Made by a program: the position numbers and the translations under genes. Below the pieces are notes generated by a model, which worked only from the letters and a program-made list of their open reading frames with translations, was not told the origin of the DNA and did no database searches. This document shows, piece after piece, positions 35,256 through 45,018 of a stretch of 64,000 nt of DNA (the first letter of the stretch is position 1; every line of letters begins with the position of its first letter). Source of the DNA: Pleurotus djamor (taxonomy: Eukaryota; Basidiomycota; Agaricomycetes; Agaricales; Pleurotaceae); assembly GCA_029747585.1 (NCBI GenBank), contig JAPEVF010000130.1, forward strand, positions 36,361 to 100,360, in the 5' to 3' direction.

Positions 35256-36082
35256 GATGGTACGAGGAGAAGATGTGGCCGCGCAGACCACATTTTCGCG
35301 AATTTAAAGGCTCACCTGTGTTTCCTAAATGGGACGACAATGGGTGGTATTGGCGATCGTTGTGGTAAGAAGAAAGAATGGGCCACATCAGTTGAAACTC
35401 CGCTACTGCCTCGTTCGAATAAATCAGGTGATCGTGGTCTCTCAGGAGTCACTGAGACTCCGACCTTCAGGAGCTGGTTTTGCCTTCTGGCTGGTTGATA
35501 CCGATAGCTGTTCATCCAAAGGCCACAGATATGTACTCAGCGAGTGAGTCTGCTTACACAGTGCTGGCAATTATAGCGAAGCCCATGATAATGGACGCCT
35601 TCGTGCCCTACCATTTGCGGCAATACTCACTCTCGCGACCCTTTTTGAGTTTGCCATCTGCACCCTGATTTGGAAGTCCCCACGCTGGAACCACGTTGGA
35701 TTCATTAACTGCCGATCGTAGATGATCGTAGCGCCAGTGTCACGAAACTGAGCTGATTGTTTGACGACCAAAACGACAAAGGAATTTTCCAAAGGCCTTT
35801 GTGATGTGCAGGATGCAAGCAGGATGTCTACGCCATCTCGGTCCATGACCGCCGAGATAGAATCCTCTCCAAATGCACGGAGCCTCCCGACCCACCATAG
35901 ACTCACCAACATTGAATTTCTATCTCAATTCTGATGCCTGTCAGACGGTATGCTGGAATTCAAGCTTGTTGAAAAACTTTGCGACTCTTGGGTCAAATGA
36001 GGAGCCAGGAAATTCTACGGACTTCCTGAACTTTTCATGTGGTTGATGGCTTACAGTACAGTTTTTGTATGAGAGGTGTCAT
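35256..36082. other. intergenic, unresolved open frame at 35571-35912
   Basis: A minus-strand open frame (35571-35912) contains a stretch that reads like protein (SFVVLVVKQSAQFRDTGATI) but no start, splice partners or family could be recognised. The rest shows nothing. Confidence 0.35.
35256..36082. other. intergenic, unresolved open frame
   Basis: A minus-strand open frame (35571-35912) contains a protein-like stretch (SFVVLVVKQSAQFRDTGATI), but no start, splice partners or family could be recognised. The rest shows nothing. Confidence 0.35.
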
Positions 36083-37435
36083 TTACGCTAAAGGAAGTCG
36101 TAGCTTTTTCCAGATACCAACTCCGTCCGTAGCAATGACCTTAGCGTCTTCCCACTCTGAATCATCCGTAAACGGTTGCTCGAATCCTTTCGGAATGGAG
36201 ATAGAGGCTTTCCAGGTAGCATCAGTTACGACGTCTTCTGTCGTTCCATCACTGTACAGGACGCGGAAAGTCGCAATAACACCAGCAGGTCCGCCATTGT
36301 TATACGCCCTGACAGCGAGGGAGTTGTACGTGGGATGGAGTTTGGGGATGGTAAAGCCATTGGCAACCTTGTAGCTTGAGCCTTTAGATACCTGCTCTCC
36401 GTTGAGGAATAGGGTATAAGCGTTATCGCTACGGGAAATTGAAAACAAAATCGGTCATTGGGACATGAATCAGAGGGTAAACGGAGAAGACGCACGCGGC
36501 CATCACCACTTGGGCAGCTACAGCAGTCTTCCCGCAGTTGTTGAGTGTCTTTCGGAAGACTCGTTCACCTCTGGGTGCTGCTGTAGCCGTGTGGTCGCTT
36601 GTCCAGATCCATGCCGCTTTTTCGAGACCAAGAACTGGAGGGAGCGCTGGTTTGCCCCAGTGGGAGTTATCGTATGTTCCCTGGAGCGTTGCAAATGGCC
36701 ATTTGACGTCGGAGGTACCAATCGACTGGAAGTTCTTCGGAGGTGTATCCTTAGTAACTCTCCAAGTTTCGTCGGTGATAAAGTCTTCGAAGGAGCCGTC
36801 GGCATAGTGGAAGCGGATGGTCGCCATAACGCCAGCAGCCGATCCGGTGTTGTTTCCCTCGATGGCGAAGACGTTGGAGGTTTTGTTCAACGCGACATGA
36901 AGTGCTTGTCCAGTTTTGAAGCCTCCACCTTCACCAACCAAGACGCCGTTCACGTATAATTTGTGTGAATCATCCCTGAGAAGGTAGGAAAGTCACTCAG
37001 TTCTATGTCAAACGCGAGACAACGAATTGATCTCACGAAGCGATGATAATAGACGCGTAGCGAGCGCATTTTCCACAACCAGAGGGGACGATGGTCTTTC
37101 GGAAGGCGCGGATCCCGGGAGGATTGGTAGCACCGGGAGTGAGCACCTCCCCAGTCCAAATCCATTTCGAGATGCTGAACGAGGGAGCAGAGAATGTTGT
37201 TGTGTTGTAAGAGACCTTGCAAGCAGGATCGAGTGCGACGTCAGAGAGATCGCTGACATCTCCACAGTCTAAGACAGATGAGTAACATTCACACGGCTAG
37301 CCTCAGTACTGACGTTGTCTATCTGGGCCAGCCAAGGCCAGAGCCGCGAGGACTAGGGGTAAAAACAACGCTACAAAGCCGTCAGTCATGTCGAAAGTGC
37401 TTGAAATATTGACAGGACAACTTACGGGTCCACAT
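36083..37435 (-). CDS. secreted protein with repeated beta-sandwich (galactose-binding-like) units
   Basis: The ATG at 37435 gives a signal peptide built from two exons (MWTP, then LFLPLVLAALALAGPD). The mature protein has two similar units. Each begins with a W-I-W-T motif (KWIWTGEVL; AAWIWTSDHTA), then RAFRKTIVPSGC or RVFRKTLNNCG, an alanine-rich strand, LYVNGVLVGEG or LFLNGEQVSKG, and GVMATIRFHYADGSFEDF or GVIATFRVLYSDGTTEDV with ATWKAS or ETWRVT. This order of strands resembles carbohydrate-binding beta-sandwich domains found beside alpha-L-rhamnosidases, but no glycosidase catalytic domain follows. A sugar-binding surface role is inferred. Length is about 380 residues. No GPI tail was seen. 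Confidence 0.7.
36083..37435 (-). CDS. secreted protein with two beta-sandwich-like repeats
   Basis: The ATG at 37435 gives a signal peptide split over two exons (MWTP, then LFLPLVLAALALAGPD). The mature protein has two similar units. Each opens with a W-I-W-T motif (KWIWTGEVL; AAWIWTSDHTA), then RAFRKTIVPSGC or RVFRKTLNNCG, LYVNGVLVGEG or LFLNGEQVSKG, and GVMATIRFHYADGSFEDF or GVIATFRVLYSDGTTEDV followed by ETWRVT or ATWKAS. This strand order resembles the carbohydrate-binding beta-sandwich domains beside alpha-L-rhamnosidases, but no catalytic domain follows. Sugar binding at the cell surface is inferred. No GPI tail was seen. Confidence 0.7.
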
Positions 37436-38217
37436 CCTTCAATGGGTGGAACTAGAGTCCTCGCGACGTTTATAACATTGCGCGACTGCTACTAGTGAGT
37501 TCAGCACACAGAATGAAACTACTTCCGGTGTCCAACCGGTATCATCCAAACCAAAGGATGGACTATTTTCAGGGGTAGAGGGGTATTAGACCGACGCCGA
37601 TGTGTTTAGCGTGGTATCTAACGATGCAAGTATTTAGCGTTGAGAAAACGATTGAATGAAAATGTGGTTTTGTGCTTCTCACCTCCCACTCTAACCGCTC
37701 TGTAAGGACTGGCGTCAGTTGCTAGTTGGTTGCTTGGTATGGTGTGGGATTCATCTGACTGGGAAAATTCGGGAAGTGCTGTGGCGATTTTTGTGTGGAT
37801 TGAAACTGAACCAGAGCAGACAGACGATGGTACATAAAGGGCAAGCGACAAGTACTGATGTGTACGTACAAGTTTGAGCAACCGCTAGTCTATGAAGACG
37901 TCTTCTGCAAGCTCGCAGCATAGGAAAACTGGAGAGGACGACGTCCGGGGTGTTTTGGAAATATGAGTGAGGGAGGGGGCAGGAGAAGGAATGCGTGATG
38001 GATGTTTCGCTGGGGTATCGGTGCGCTGGACTTCGTCTGAATTGAGGCGCATGACGGAACCACATGGCAGGACAGGCTTAGCCTAGTGACCGAAACCCCA
38101 TTGACGGCAAAAAGGACTTCTTGGTGCGCTTGTGAGTCGATGCTTATTAGAGACGAACTTGAGAAGATTCCTAGCTTCCGAGTGTCAACAAAAACCATAT
38201 GGTAGTAGAATTAAATC
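37436..38217. other. intergenic
   Basis: No gene supported. Confidence 0.5.
37436..38217. other. intergenic
   Basis: No gene could be supported on either strand. Confidence 0.5.
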
Positions 38218-38404
38218 GACTTACTTTCTTCACTCGAACATTCCTGTTCAAATTTCGTCACAGGATTTCGAGTTCTTGTCTTCGTTTTCATCCTCACTTC
38301 ATTTGCGCAATGTTCGGCAAAAGTACCCATCGTCTTCGCAGCCATCTTCTGCCGCTTCTTCCCCTTCGCGGCCGCCACGCCTACCTTCGTAGTTCGTGGG
38401 GGCA
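38218..38404 (+). pseudogene. truncated, frameshifted hydrophobin relic
   Basis: The 5-prime UTR and signal-peptide part (about 38218-38404) match the intact hydrophobin at 39760-39950, with a shared leader (CTTCGTTTTCATCCTC) and ATG at 38310. Near codon 4 the relic has an extra A (GGCAAAAGT against GCCAAAGT), so the frame is lost: MFGKSTHRLRSHL instead of MFAKVPVVFATI. Homology stops at about 38404, before the first cysteine codon, so no hydrophobin core is present. It is a 5-prime duplicate fragment rather than a functional gene. Confidence 0.75.
38218..38404 (+). pseudogene. truncated, frameshifted hydrophobin relic
   Basis: The leader and signal-peptide part match the intact hydrophobin gene at about 39760-39950, sharing CTTCGTTTTCATCCTC and an ATG (38310 here). 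Four codons in, the relic has an extra A (GGCAAAAGT against GCCAAAGT), so the frame is lost: MFGKSTHRLRSHL instead of MFAKVPVVFATI. Homology stops at about 38404, before the first cysteine codon of the core, so no hydrophobin fold can be made. Confidence 0.75.
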
Positions 38405-38539
38405 CATCTCTTGCTTGCATACTAAATGAATGATATGATGAGCAGCACCGAATAGTATGGGATGACCCGTTTCATACGTTCCTCGAGTCCTCGACTCTCT
38501 TGGGTACTCCTATGTTAGGGAGGATCCGTTCGGCTCCTC

Positions 38540-39020
38540 ACCATTCCATTGAATGAGACACCGAATGAGAGTTTGCGAAGATTGGTCTGTTCGTGAATCT
38601 TGAGGGTAAGCATGTCCTTGCAACATCGGAGACGTTGCGTAGTGTCTGTTGGGAATTTGATTCCGTTTGTCCCATCTCCAAACTGACAGTGGCAGGTCCT
38701 CGACGGATAGAATATTCCATTAGACCAAGACCACTTTGTATGATGTCACAGGCGCGTAGTACACAGCAAGGGTTAAGGTCAACGCCTCCGGTGTTAAGCG
38801 CTGCTACAAGGACCCCATAATTGAATTGAAAGTCGTTGCTTTGACCCTGGTTGCCACCTCCTGGACTTTGCAAAAGCACGAAGCGGCGTCGGTGCACAAG
38901 TTTAGCTTCCGGTGGACTAGACCTAAGCGAGATCGAGGATGACGGTGAAATGATGTTGTCGAGGCGCCACCATAGACTCTAGAGCGAAGAGGGTAATGCA
39001 AGGAGGGATTCGCCTTCAAG
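38540..39020 (-). repeat. degenerate dispersed repeat, copy 2
   Basis: Partner of about 19420-19980. It lies between the hydrophobin relic and the intact hydrophobin. Boundaries are approximate. Confidence 0.45.
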
Positions 39021-39739
39021 TTACGAGTGCGAGGAGAGGATATCTATCGAACACAAACAATTGGCCAGAGCCGAAAGATTCGATGGAATGGCTTCATAGC
39101 TTGTCGACATGGAAAAGGACTCGGTTCGGAGGCTGCAGGCTTCCTTGTGTTAGATATGGATAGATGAGTGATCCTCCGTTTTTGCGTACGACGGCGTGTA
39201 TAAGGGCATGAGTTTGACATGAGCTCAAGTGTCGAGAGTGGCGCACTAACGAAGACATCGACTCCGGCGTTCGCCAAGCACCGTGAGGGCGTATGCCTTG
39301 GGGTAGGACGACTAAAAGATTGTTAAGAAACCCGACTCAGGGATGTGAATCGTGCCTGGGGAGGTAAGCTAATAAAGCATTGATCCAGAAAGTTGATGTC
39401 AACGGCGATGGAGGACGGTGGACAGATGCCCCAAACGACATGAATCTCGGAGAGGGTCGGCGCAATTGATCGTGACCGAATCCGGAAGAAATTTGCCAAA
39501 ACGAGAATAAGTACGATGACAAAGTTTGTGTGTCGTGTTGGAAAGACCAGCCCTGGCAAACAGAAGATGGGGACATCCGAGCAGTGCGACATTATTCTAG
39601 AAGGCTGGTAATTATTCTCTAGCGAACCTGAGGGTACAGGCTGACCTCGAAACGTTCCATGGAATTGTCCTATGGTGTGCACAGAGGCGAAGTGGAAAAC
39701 ATACGACTTGTCTGAGTGAAACAACGTCATCAGAAGTAA

Positions 39740-39748
39740 TATAAAAGG
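39740..39748 (+). promoter_or_regulatory. TATA box of the hydrophobin gene
   Basis: TATAAAAGG, 104-112 bases before the ATG at 39852. Confidence 0.5.
39740..39748 (+). promoter_or_regulatory. TATA box of the hydrophobin gene
   Basis: TATAAAAGG, about 105 bases before the ATG at 39852. Confidence 0.5.
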
Positions 39749-39851
39749 ACCATGTTACTGACCTACTTCTTTACTCGAACACCCCAGTTCAAGTTTCAGC
39801 ACAAGCTTTCGAATTCTTCTCTTCGTTTTCATCCTCTCTTCGTTTTTCGCC

Positions 39852-40388
39852 ATGTTCGCCAAAGTCCCCGTTGTTTTCGCCACCATCTTCTGCTGCTTCT
39901 TCGCCTTTGCAGCTGCTACACCCGCGTTCGTAGCTCGTGGAGGGCCAACTTTGCCTCCCGCTTCCTCTCCCACCTGTGGGAACACCGACATCCAATGCTG
40001 CCAGCACGTCGATACCGCCGCCAATTTGACCAACATTCTCAAACCGATCATCGCCGCTAGCAATCCCTTGTACGCCTTGCTCTTCAAGTTGGGCTTGGCA
40101 TCGGTGCTTGATGTCGTCCTCACCGTCGTTGGGACAGTCGACGTCGTCGTTGCTGCACAATGCAGCACCCTCTCGGTCCTGGGCGGACAATGGTGAGTAC
40201 ATTTCCCGGGTTCATGAAGGGGCTTGTGCTGACTTCGTTGATCGTCTAGCTCTGCTCAGTCCGTTTGCTGCCAAGGAACCCAGTTCAGTGCGTGATTTCG
40301 TCAATATAATCGCTCTCCAGATGTAAACTAACCTCTTTCTCCATTAGACGGGCTCATCAACGTTGGCTGCACGGCCATTGGCATTTGA
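39852..40388 (+). CDS. class I hydrophobin
   Basis: Small secreted amphipathic protein that coats hyphae and fruiting structures by self-assembly at air-water surfaces. The three exons (39852-40192, 40250-40287, 40348-40388) give 139 residues. Signal peptide MFAKVPVVFATIFCCFFAFAAATPA precedes the eight-cysteine pattern: SPTCGN, QCCQH, AAQCST, GGQCSAQ, VCCQGT and VGCTAI. The CC doublets and single Cys spacing fit class I. Introns fall near the fifth and eighth Cys, as in other mushroom hydrophobins. The start is supported by the conserved leader shared with the relic upstream. Confidence 0.93.
39852..40388 (+). CDS. class I hydrophobin
   Basis: Small secreted amphipathic protein that self-assembles at air-water surfaces and coats aerial hyphae. 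Three exons (39852-40192, 40250-40287, 40348-40388) give 139 residues. Signal peptide MFAKVPVVFATIFCCFFAFA precedes the eight-cysteine pattern: SPTCGN, QCCQH, AAQCST, GGQCSAQ, VCCQGT and VGCTAI. The two CC doublets and the spacing fit class I. Introns fall at the fifth Cys and shortly before the eighth. The start is supported by the leader shared with the upstream relic. Confidence 0.93.
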
Positions 40389-41356
40389 AATGCCCAATAA
40401 ATAAATATGGACCTGACGATGGTCCACTAGGCATGAAGTGCAGTACTATAGTAATTGATTCGTTTCGTAGTCCTGCTTTGATTTGATGTATGTCCTGAAA
40501 TGACGCGATGTAAACACACGAACTTCACCTTCGCAACTCCTCATGGATCTCTCAAAACTCGCCCCGATATGAATGGTGCTTTGATGTACTTCAATGACGC
40601 GTCGTAAACATATGATGAACTCTGACCTTGAAGCAACGCTTCCTCCCTCCTAAGCACTCCTATGATATGGAGGCTCGAATTGGAAAAGGTTTTCTCACGT
40701 CAACGGAGAAACCCTCAGTAAAATGCTGGACATCACTGAGTACGACGGCCACGCTCACTATCGACATGGAAAGCCCACCTGATCATGCCAAAAATCCTGA
40801 TCAGCATTCGTGAAAGCGGCTCGGCGCAAAGTCGTGTCCTAGAGGGTAGGACCATTCGCCTCGGCCTCTTGTCTCTGGAATCTGTGTCAGTTCCCGTCGC
40901 CCAATTTTCAGGATTCCTACCTTTGGTCGCCTTTACTTGATGAGCTCGCCGCCCGGAAAACGAGAATTTATCGAGAAAACGTGCGGCATCATGCATCATG
41001 GTCTATGCCCTTGCGTCGACCCTTCGAACAATACGACGAGACCATGACGCTCTAGCCTCGATATGAGGCACGTCGTACTTTCTCACTGTCAAAGCTGGTG
41101 CCAGTCGGGGTCGGGAGCACCCCTTCGATTGCCCTCCGAACCGGATTGAACTGCGGTATGTGCGAGCGCTTCATTTTCATGTCTGCAACGTCGTAATATT
41201 GACCATGAAAATCTTGAACAACTCCAGGTATGCCATGTCGCCATCTTTGGCGTCCTCGGTGGGCGACAGTCTATGAAAACAAGATAGTGGAGGGTCAAGC
41301 TCAGGCCAAGCTCAGGCAGCGCTTTGCCTCGAGAGTCGACTCCGCCAATGCGCAGC

Positions 41357-41427
41357 GCTGTGACTTGATAGGTCACGTGACTATGCCTACGCTGTGACTT
41401 GCATAGTCACGTGACTACGTCACAGCG
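41357..41427. promoter_or_regulatory. tandem TCACGTGA cluster with inverted GCTGTGACG half-site
   Basis: Two direct repeats of about 27 bases (41357-41383 and 41391-41417) each contain GCTGTGACTTG and end in TCACGTGACTA. TCACGTGA occurs at 41373-41380 and 41407-41414, and the second lies in a perfect 14-bp palindrome (41404-41417). CGTCACAGCG at 41418-41427 repeats the GCTGTGAC word in inverse. It lies 117-187 bases before the ATG at 41544. CACGTG is the known core for bHLH factors of the Cbf1/USF type, so this is a candidate operator. Confidence 0.6.
41357..41427. promoter_or_regulatory. tandem TCACGTGA cluster with inverted GCTGTGACG word
   Basis: Two direct repeats of about 27 bases (41357-41383 and 41391-41417) each start GCTGTGACTTG and end TCACGTGACTA. 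TCACGTGA occurs at 41373-41380 and 41407-41414, the second inside a perfect 14-bp palindrome (41404-41417). CGTCACAGCG at 41418-41427 repeats the GCTGTGAC word in inverse. The cluster lies 117-187 bases before the ATG at 41544. CACGTG is the known core site of bHLH factors such as Cbf1/USF, so this is a candidate operator. Confidence 0.6.
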
Positions 41428-41543
41428 TTTTGTGACCTCTCATTTCAATTTGTGAGTTCGCGCTGTGGTTCGCGTCTCTCTTCATCTTCTTTACTTCACC
41501 TTCTTCACTTCCCCCAGCAATTTGCTCTAGCTCCCCAGCCGAC

Positions 41544-43270
41544 ATGTCTGGTGAAGAGTTCGACACCCTCTTTGGTGAACTTTTCGGCGACACATTGGAT
41601 GATACCGAAAACCACAATCCCAGTGTGGTCGCGAACGCTAACGAGAAATTGGATGATACCACGGATGGTCTGTAGATCCTTTCATCCACTTACTTTCTAC
41701 TAGTCCTTGCTCACGTCTCTCTGCTGAGATAGGTGCCGAACAAGACGATCACCTCTTAACTCTAACCAATGAATTTGCCGTGCCGCACGTTCCTCCACAG
41801 GACTGGCTTTTTTCAGTTGCCACACCTCAGGAGAGCGGCGTCGATCAAACCCTCTCTCTACCCACCTCTGGATGGCCCGACACGTTCTCCTTCAGACACG
41901 CGGCTGTTCCCAATGATCCCCCTGGTCCCCCGGATGATGCTCAGGCGGGCATTAGTCAAGAGACTGCTACCACCGAGTGCGCAAGTACTACCAACACATC
42001 CAAAGCCTCTGCACCCGCTGTTAAACGTAAGAACAAGTGTCGACGGGATGACGAAATCGAGGACGCGTCAAGTGACCAACCAAGTACTTCTGTGGCTCCA
42101 CCCGCCAAGAAGGTGGTCCGACGCAGAGGTCGCCCACGCAAGAACCAAGATACAGATCCGCAACCCAGCACCACCGCGACTGTAGCTCCACCAAGCGCTT
42201 CGATAACAGACGCGTCTGTGAATCGGGCGACTCTCGGCCCTTCAGGTGGCGACCTCTTGCCATCTACTGAGAGGCCAACTTCCAGCGCACGTCCACCACA
42301 GCATAACGCCCACCCTACTACGTCTGCTTCTTCATTCCAACCTCCTTTAAGTGGGACTGGGGTTCCTGCAACTACTCGTCCCATGGCGTCGAGCTCGTAT
42401 CCGTCCAGAGGGGCAATGAACGGCGGCATCTCCCACCCTATGAATGGGACTGGGATGTTCCACTACGTCACACCATCTCCGCTACCTTTAGCCGGGATAC
42501 CGTCAGATCGTCCCATGCTTTATAAAAAACTCGCTGAACGTCTCCCTGGGTTCAATCCCGTCATCTTCGAACAGAATCTAGCCCTGTTTGGTGAGACTGC
42601 GATTGATGTCTTCAGAGATAACCCCTTGCTGCTCATCAGACCCGCTCTCCCGTCTGCAGCGCAGCTGTTAGCCTATGGTAAAGGGGTTGTTCCACAACCA
42701 CCTGCACGGGTACATAATTTCAACAAGACTCCTTCAGCCGTTCTTCCTCGCCCAGCGATATCCCGTCCTATTGGAGGGTTCCGCACCCAGCCCCGGAGCT
42801 ACGTTCCGAGTCCGTTAGGACGTGTTCCCCCGACTTGCGCAACACCCCCGTCGTACGTCGCGTATCCTGCCTTCGCTGCCCAATGGCAAGATCGCGCCAG
42901 CGTCGGTGTTAGCGATCAACACAACATCAGGGCTCAGGGAAATTTCCTGACGCCGATTCAACCGCCAATCCCGCAAGCAGGCTCGCCTTATCCAAGCGAC
43001 CACCTCTACCAACCTATCGCTGGCCCGTCGCGACCAACGTTTACGAGACCAAGCCAAGACAATCTCCAATTGGCACGTCCATCTCCATCACCTAATGTAC
43101 CTTCGGTGATTGGCCTTCCTTTCGGTTCTCAGACAACCGCCACAAATATGGCTGCTATCCTTCCTGCAAGTCCACACGCTCCGCCTACTGCATTGGACTG
43201 GCAGAATCGGCCATACTCTTTTCCCGTAGAGTTTGCTCCAGTCCGCACACTTGGAGGTCGGCCGAACTGA
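41544..43270 (+). CDS. intrinsically disordered AT-hook protein, member 2
   Basis: Two exons. Exon 1 begins MSGEEFDTLFGELFGDTLDD and ends at a GTCTGT donor after codon DD-T-T-D. Exon 2 begins with the remaining Gly-Ala codons and runs to 43270. The protein is about 555 residues. Visible elements are an acidic N-terminus with LDD repeats, a basic cluster (VKRKNKCRRDDEIED), an AT-hook (VRRRGRPRKNQDTD), Ser/Thr/Pro-rich linker, and a patterned region LAERLPGFNPVIFEQNLALFG (likely the only folded helix), then Pro-rich sequence ending VRTLGGRPN. No known domain except the AT-hook was recognised. An inverted near-identical copy starts at 62615. A CACGTG palindrome cluster sits just upstream. Confidence 0.7.
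41544..43270 (+). CDS. intrinsically disordered AT-hook protein, member 2
   Basis: Two exons joined by a GTCTGT...GATAG intron of about 65 nt (41668 to about 41732). Exon 1 begins MSGEEFDTLFGELFGDTLDD; exon 2 runs to the stop at 43270. The product is about 550 residues: an acidic N-terminus with LDD repeats, a basic cluster (VKRKNKCRRDDEIED), an AT-hook (VRRRGRPRKNQDTD), a Ser/Thr/Pro-rich linker, a helix-like segment (LAERLPGFNPVIFEQNLALF) and a Pro-rich tail ending LGGRPN. Only the AT-hook was recognised. An inverted, near-identical copy lies at 62615-64000. A nuclear, DNA-associated role is inferred. Confidence 0.7.
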
Positions 43271-43931
43271 GTAATTCTCACAAATCATTATCATTACGAC
43301 CACATCCATTCTGTCGGCTTCCTAGCCTCATTTTATGGACCATCCCATGGACTTTTTGTATTCTCCATCAATTCTGGCGTACACATCGTACTTCAGCTTC
43401 GTTATTCCTCCATCTCCAGCCTCCGCCAACGCTACTTTCGTATACTTCATCTTTATCTCCCTCGACCCCCCCCCCCCCGCACTTGTAATCATCTTTGTTC
43501 ATAGTAACTGCGCATGGAACTTTAGGCTTTCTCGTACTTCTCGTACTACGATCTAACTTCTTTTCGCCATTATTTCCGTTTTCTGCTTGTTTTACTCTCG
43601 TTGTACTTATGCTCTGCGGTTGGATCCTCACTAGCATGGAATCGTGATAGGATCGCCTTACCCCTTCAGCTGGACGCTTTCGAAATATCGCCTCGCTTCC
43701 AGGCAGTAACCTTAGGGCCCAGGCCCATCGGTGTTCAAAATTTCAAGGGGAAAGACAACGAACTGTCCCTGAGGATGGTGCTGCGCACTGCGCTGTTAGG
43801 CATTGGGCCGGTCGTGATCGTCATCCTCCATCCTCCCGAGGAAGGCTTCATTGCTCCCGTTCTTGGCAGGACCTTTCTCCACCTATATAAGCTAGACACA
43901 AGCCCAGTAAGTGAAAATCGACAACCTTAAC
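43271..43931. other. intergenic
   Basis: 3-prime UTR-like pyrimidine-rich sequence, including a C run near 43468, and promoter of the SDR gene (TATATAAG near 43885). Confidence 0.5.
43271..43931. other. intergenic
   Basis: Pyrimidine-rich 3-prime sequence with a C run near 43470, then the promoter of the SDR gene, with a TATATAAG word near 43883-43891. Confidence 0.5.
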
Positions 43932-45000
43932 ATGTCTTCTCTCAAATCTCTCCGTGCAGCTCATGCCGCAAGACCCATCAACTCCCCCGTCGCTGTACGT
44001 CAATCTCGTGACATCGAAATTCTGTGCTGACCCTCTACTTTGGCTAGGTGGTAGTTGGTGGTACGGCCGGACTGGGTGCCGCCATGGCAGTGAAAATCGC
44101 TCAATATTCAGTCAATCCTCAAATTCACCTGGTTGGGCGTAGCCAAGCAGGTGCTGACCAGGTCATCTCACGAATGAAGGAGGTCAATCCGAATGGTCAA
44201 TATCAGTTTCATCAGTGAGCAATCATTTTCATGCACTCCTTTCGACACCACTGATTGCTTCAAATGCTAGATGTGACGTCTCTCTCCTTGCGAATACCCG
44301 CGCCCTTGCTTCATCGCTGTCTACTTTGCTCCCCAAAGTCAACTTCCTGGTTCTTTCCCAAGGAATCTTGACCTTGGGCGGACGTTCGGAAACTACAGAA
44401 GGCAACGACATCAAGATGTCACTTCATTACTACAGCCGCATGCTCTTCGTCCAAACTCTCTTGCCGAATCTACAAAAAGCCGCCGAGTCTGGTGAAGACG
44501 CCAGAGTGATGTCGATATTGGATAGTGTCAGAGGAGATGTGAAGAAGCTTGACTTCGATGATCTAGACCTGAAGAAAGGATTTACTGTGCCCCGTGCAGC
44601 GACACATTGTATCACCATGAACGATGCCGCTATCCAGGTCAGTAAATCCACAGGCTCCGTGAGCGTCGGCGGATTCTCATGCAAGTGACTTTAGCGATTC
44701 GCTCGACTCTACCCAAATATATCCTTCCAACATGCCCACCCCTCATTCGTCAATACGTCCCTCGGGCGAAACCTTCCCTGGTACATCTCAGGTCCAACCC
44801 ACTGGGCTGCAAGTTGCATCGCCGCGGCGCCAGAAGATCGCACCGAGCAGCTCTTCGAAGGATTCTCACAGGATTCCATGAAGACCGGGGCACATTTTAT
44901 TGAGTACGATGGCACGGAGGTCAAGGGAAAGCAACAAATAAGCGAGGAGATCCAGGAGAGAATATGGAAGCATACTGAGGGTATCTTCGCCGCTGCGTGA
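43932..45000 (+). CDS. short-chain dehydrogenase/reductase-like protein, copy 1
   Basis: NAD(P)-binding Rossmann protein of the SDR superfamily, about 320 residues. The ATG at 43932 begins MSSLKSLRAAHAARPINSPV. The dinucleotide motif is VVVGGTAGLGAAMA, followed by a second beta-alpha unit ending HLVGRS, an acidic CDVSLL, VNFLVLSQGIL (NNAG-like position), and LHYYSRMLFVQTLLPNL containing the Tyr-Tyr-Ser-Arg region typical of this fungal subgroup rather than a clear YxxxK. The tail (THWAASCIAAAAPEDRTEQL) is helical. It is convergent with a close paralogue at 45019-46091. The substrate is unknown. Confidence 0.78.
43932..45000 (+). CDS. short-chain dehydrogenase/reductase-like protein, copy 1
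   Basis: NAD(P)-binding Rossmann protein of the SDR superfamily, about 310 residues. The ATG at 43932 begins MSSLKSLRAAHAARPINSPV. After the first intron the nucleotide-binding motif reads VVVGGTAGLGAAMA, followed by HLVGRS, CDVSLLANT, VNFLVLSQGIL (the NNAG position) and LHYYSRMLFVQTLLPNL, where an active-site YxxxK would be expected; here the lysine is not evident. The tail (PTHWAASCIAAAAPEDRTEQ) is helical. It is convergent with a close paralogue at 45019-46091. Substrate unknown. Confidence 0.78.
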
Positions 45001-45018
45001 TTGCATTGATTTCATAGC

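Larger units (their letters stand above)
38405..39851. other. intergenic with degenerate repeat (about 38580-39020) and hydrophobin promoter
   Basis: About 38580-39020 on the minus strand is the partner of the repeat relic at about 19420-19980. A TATAAAAGG word (39740-39748) lies about 105 bases before the hydrophobin start. Otherwise no gene was recognised. Confidence 0.4.
38405..39851. other. intergenic with degenerate repeat and hydrophobin promoter
   Basis: About 38540-39020 is the partner of the relic repeat at 19420-19980. The right end is the hydrophobin promoter. No gene was recognised. Confidence 0.4.
40389..41543. other. intergenic with palindromic CACGTG cluster near the right end
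   Basis: No gene was supported between 40389 and 41350. The last 190 bases hold the repeated E-box-like cluster listed separately. Confidence 0.5.
40389..41543. other. intergenic with a CACGTG cluster near the right end
   Basis: No gene was supported between 40389 and 41350. The last 190 bases hold the repeated E-box-like cluster listed separately. Confidence 0.5.

Noticed and set aside
43460..43480. C run near 43470 as a regulatory tract
   Set aside because: It is a single short homopolymer in a pyrimidine-rich 3-prime region with no supporting structure.
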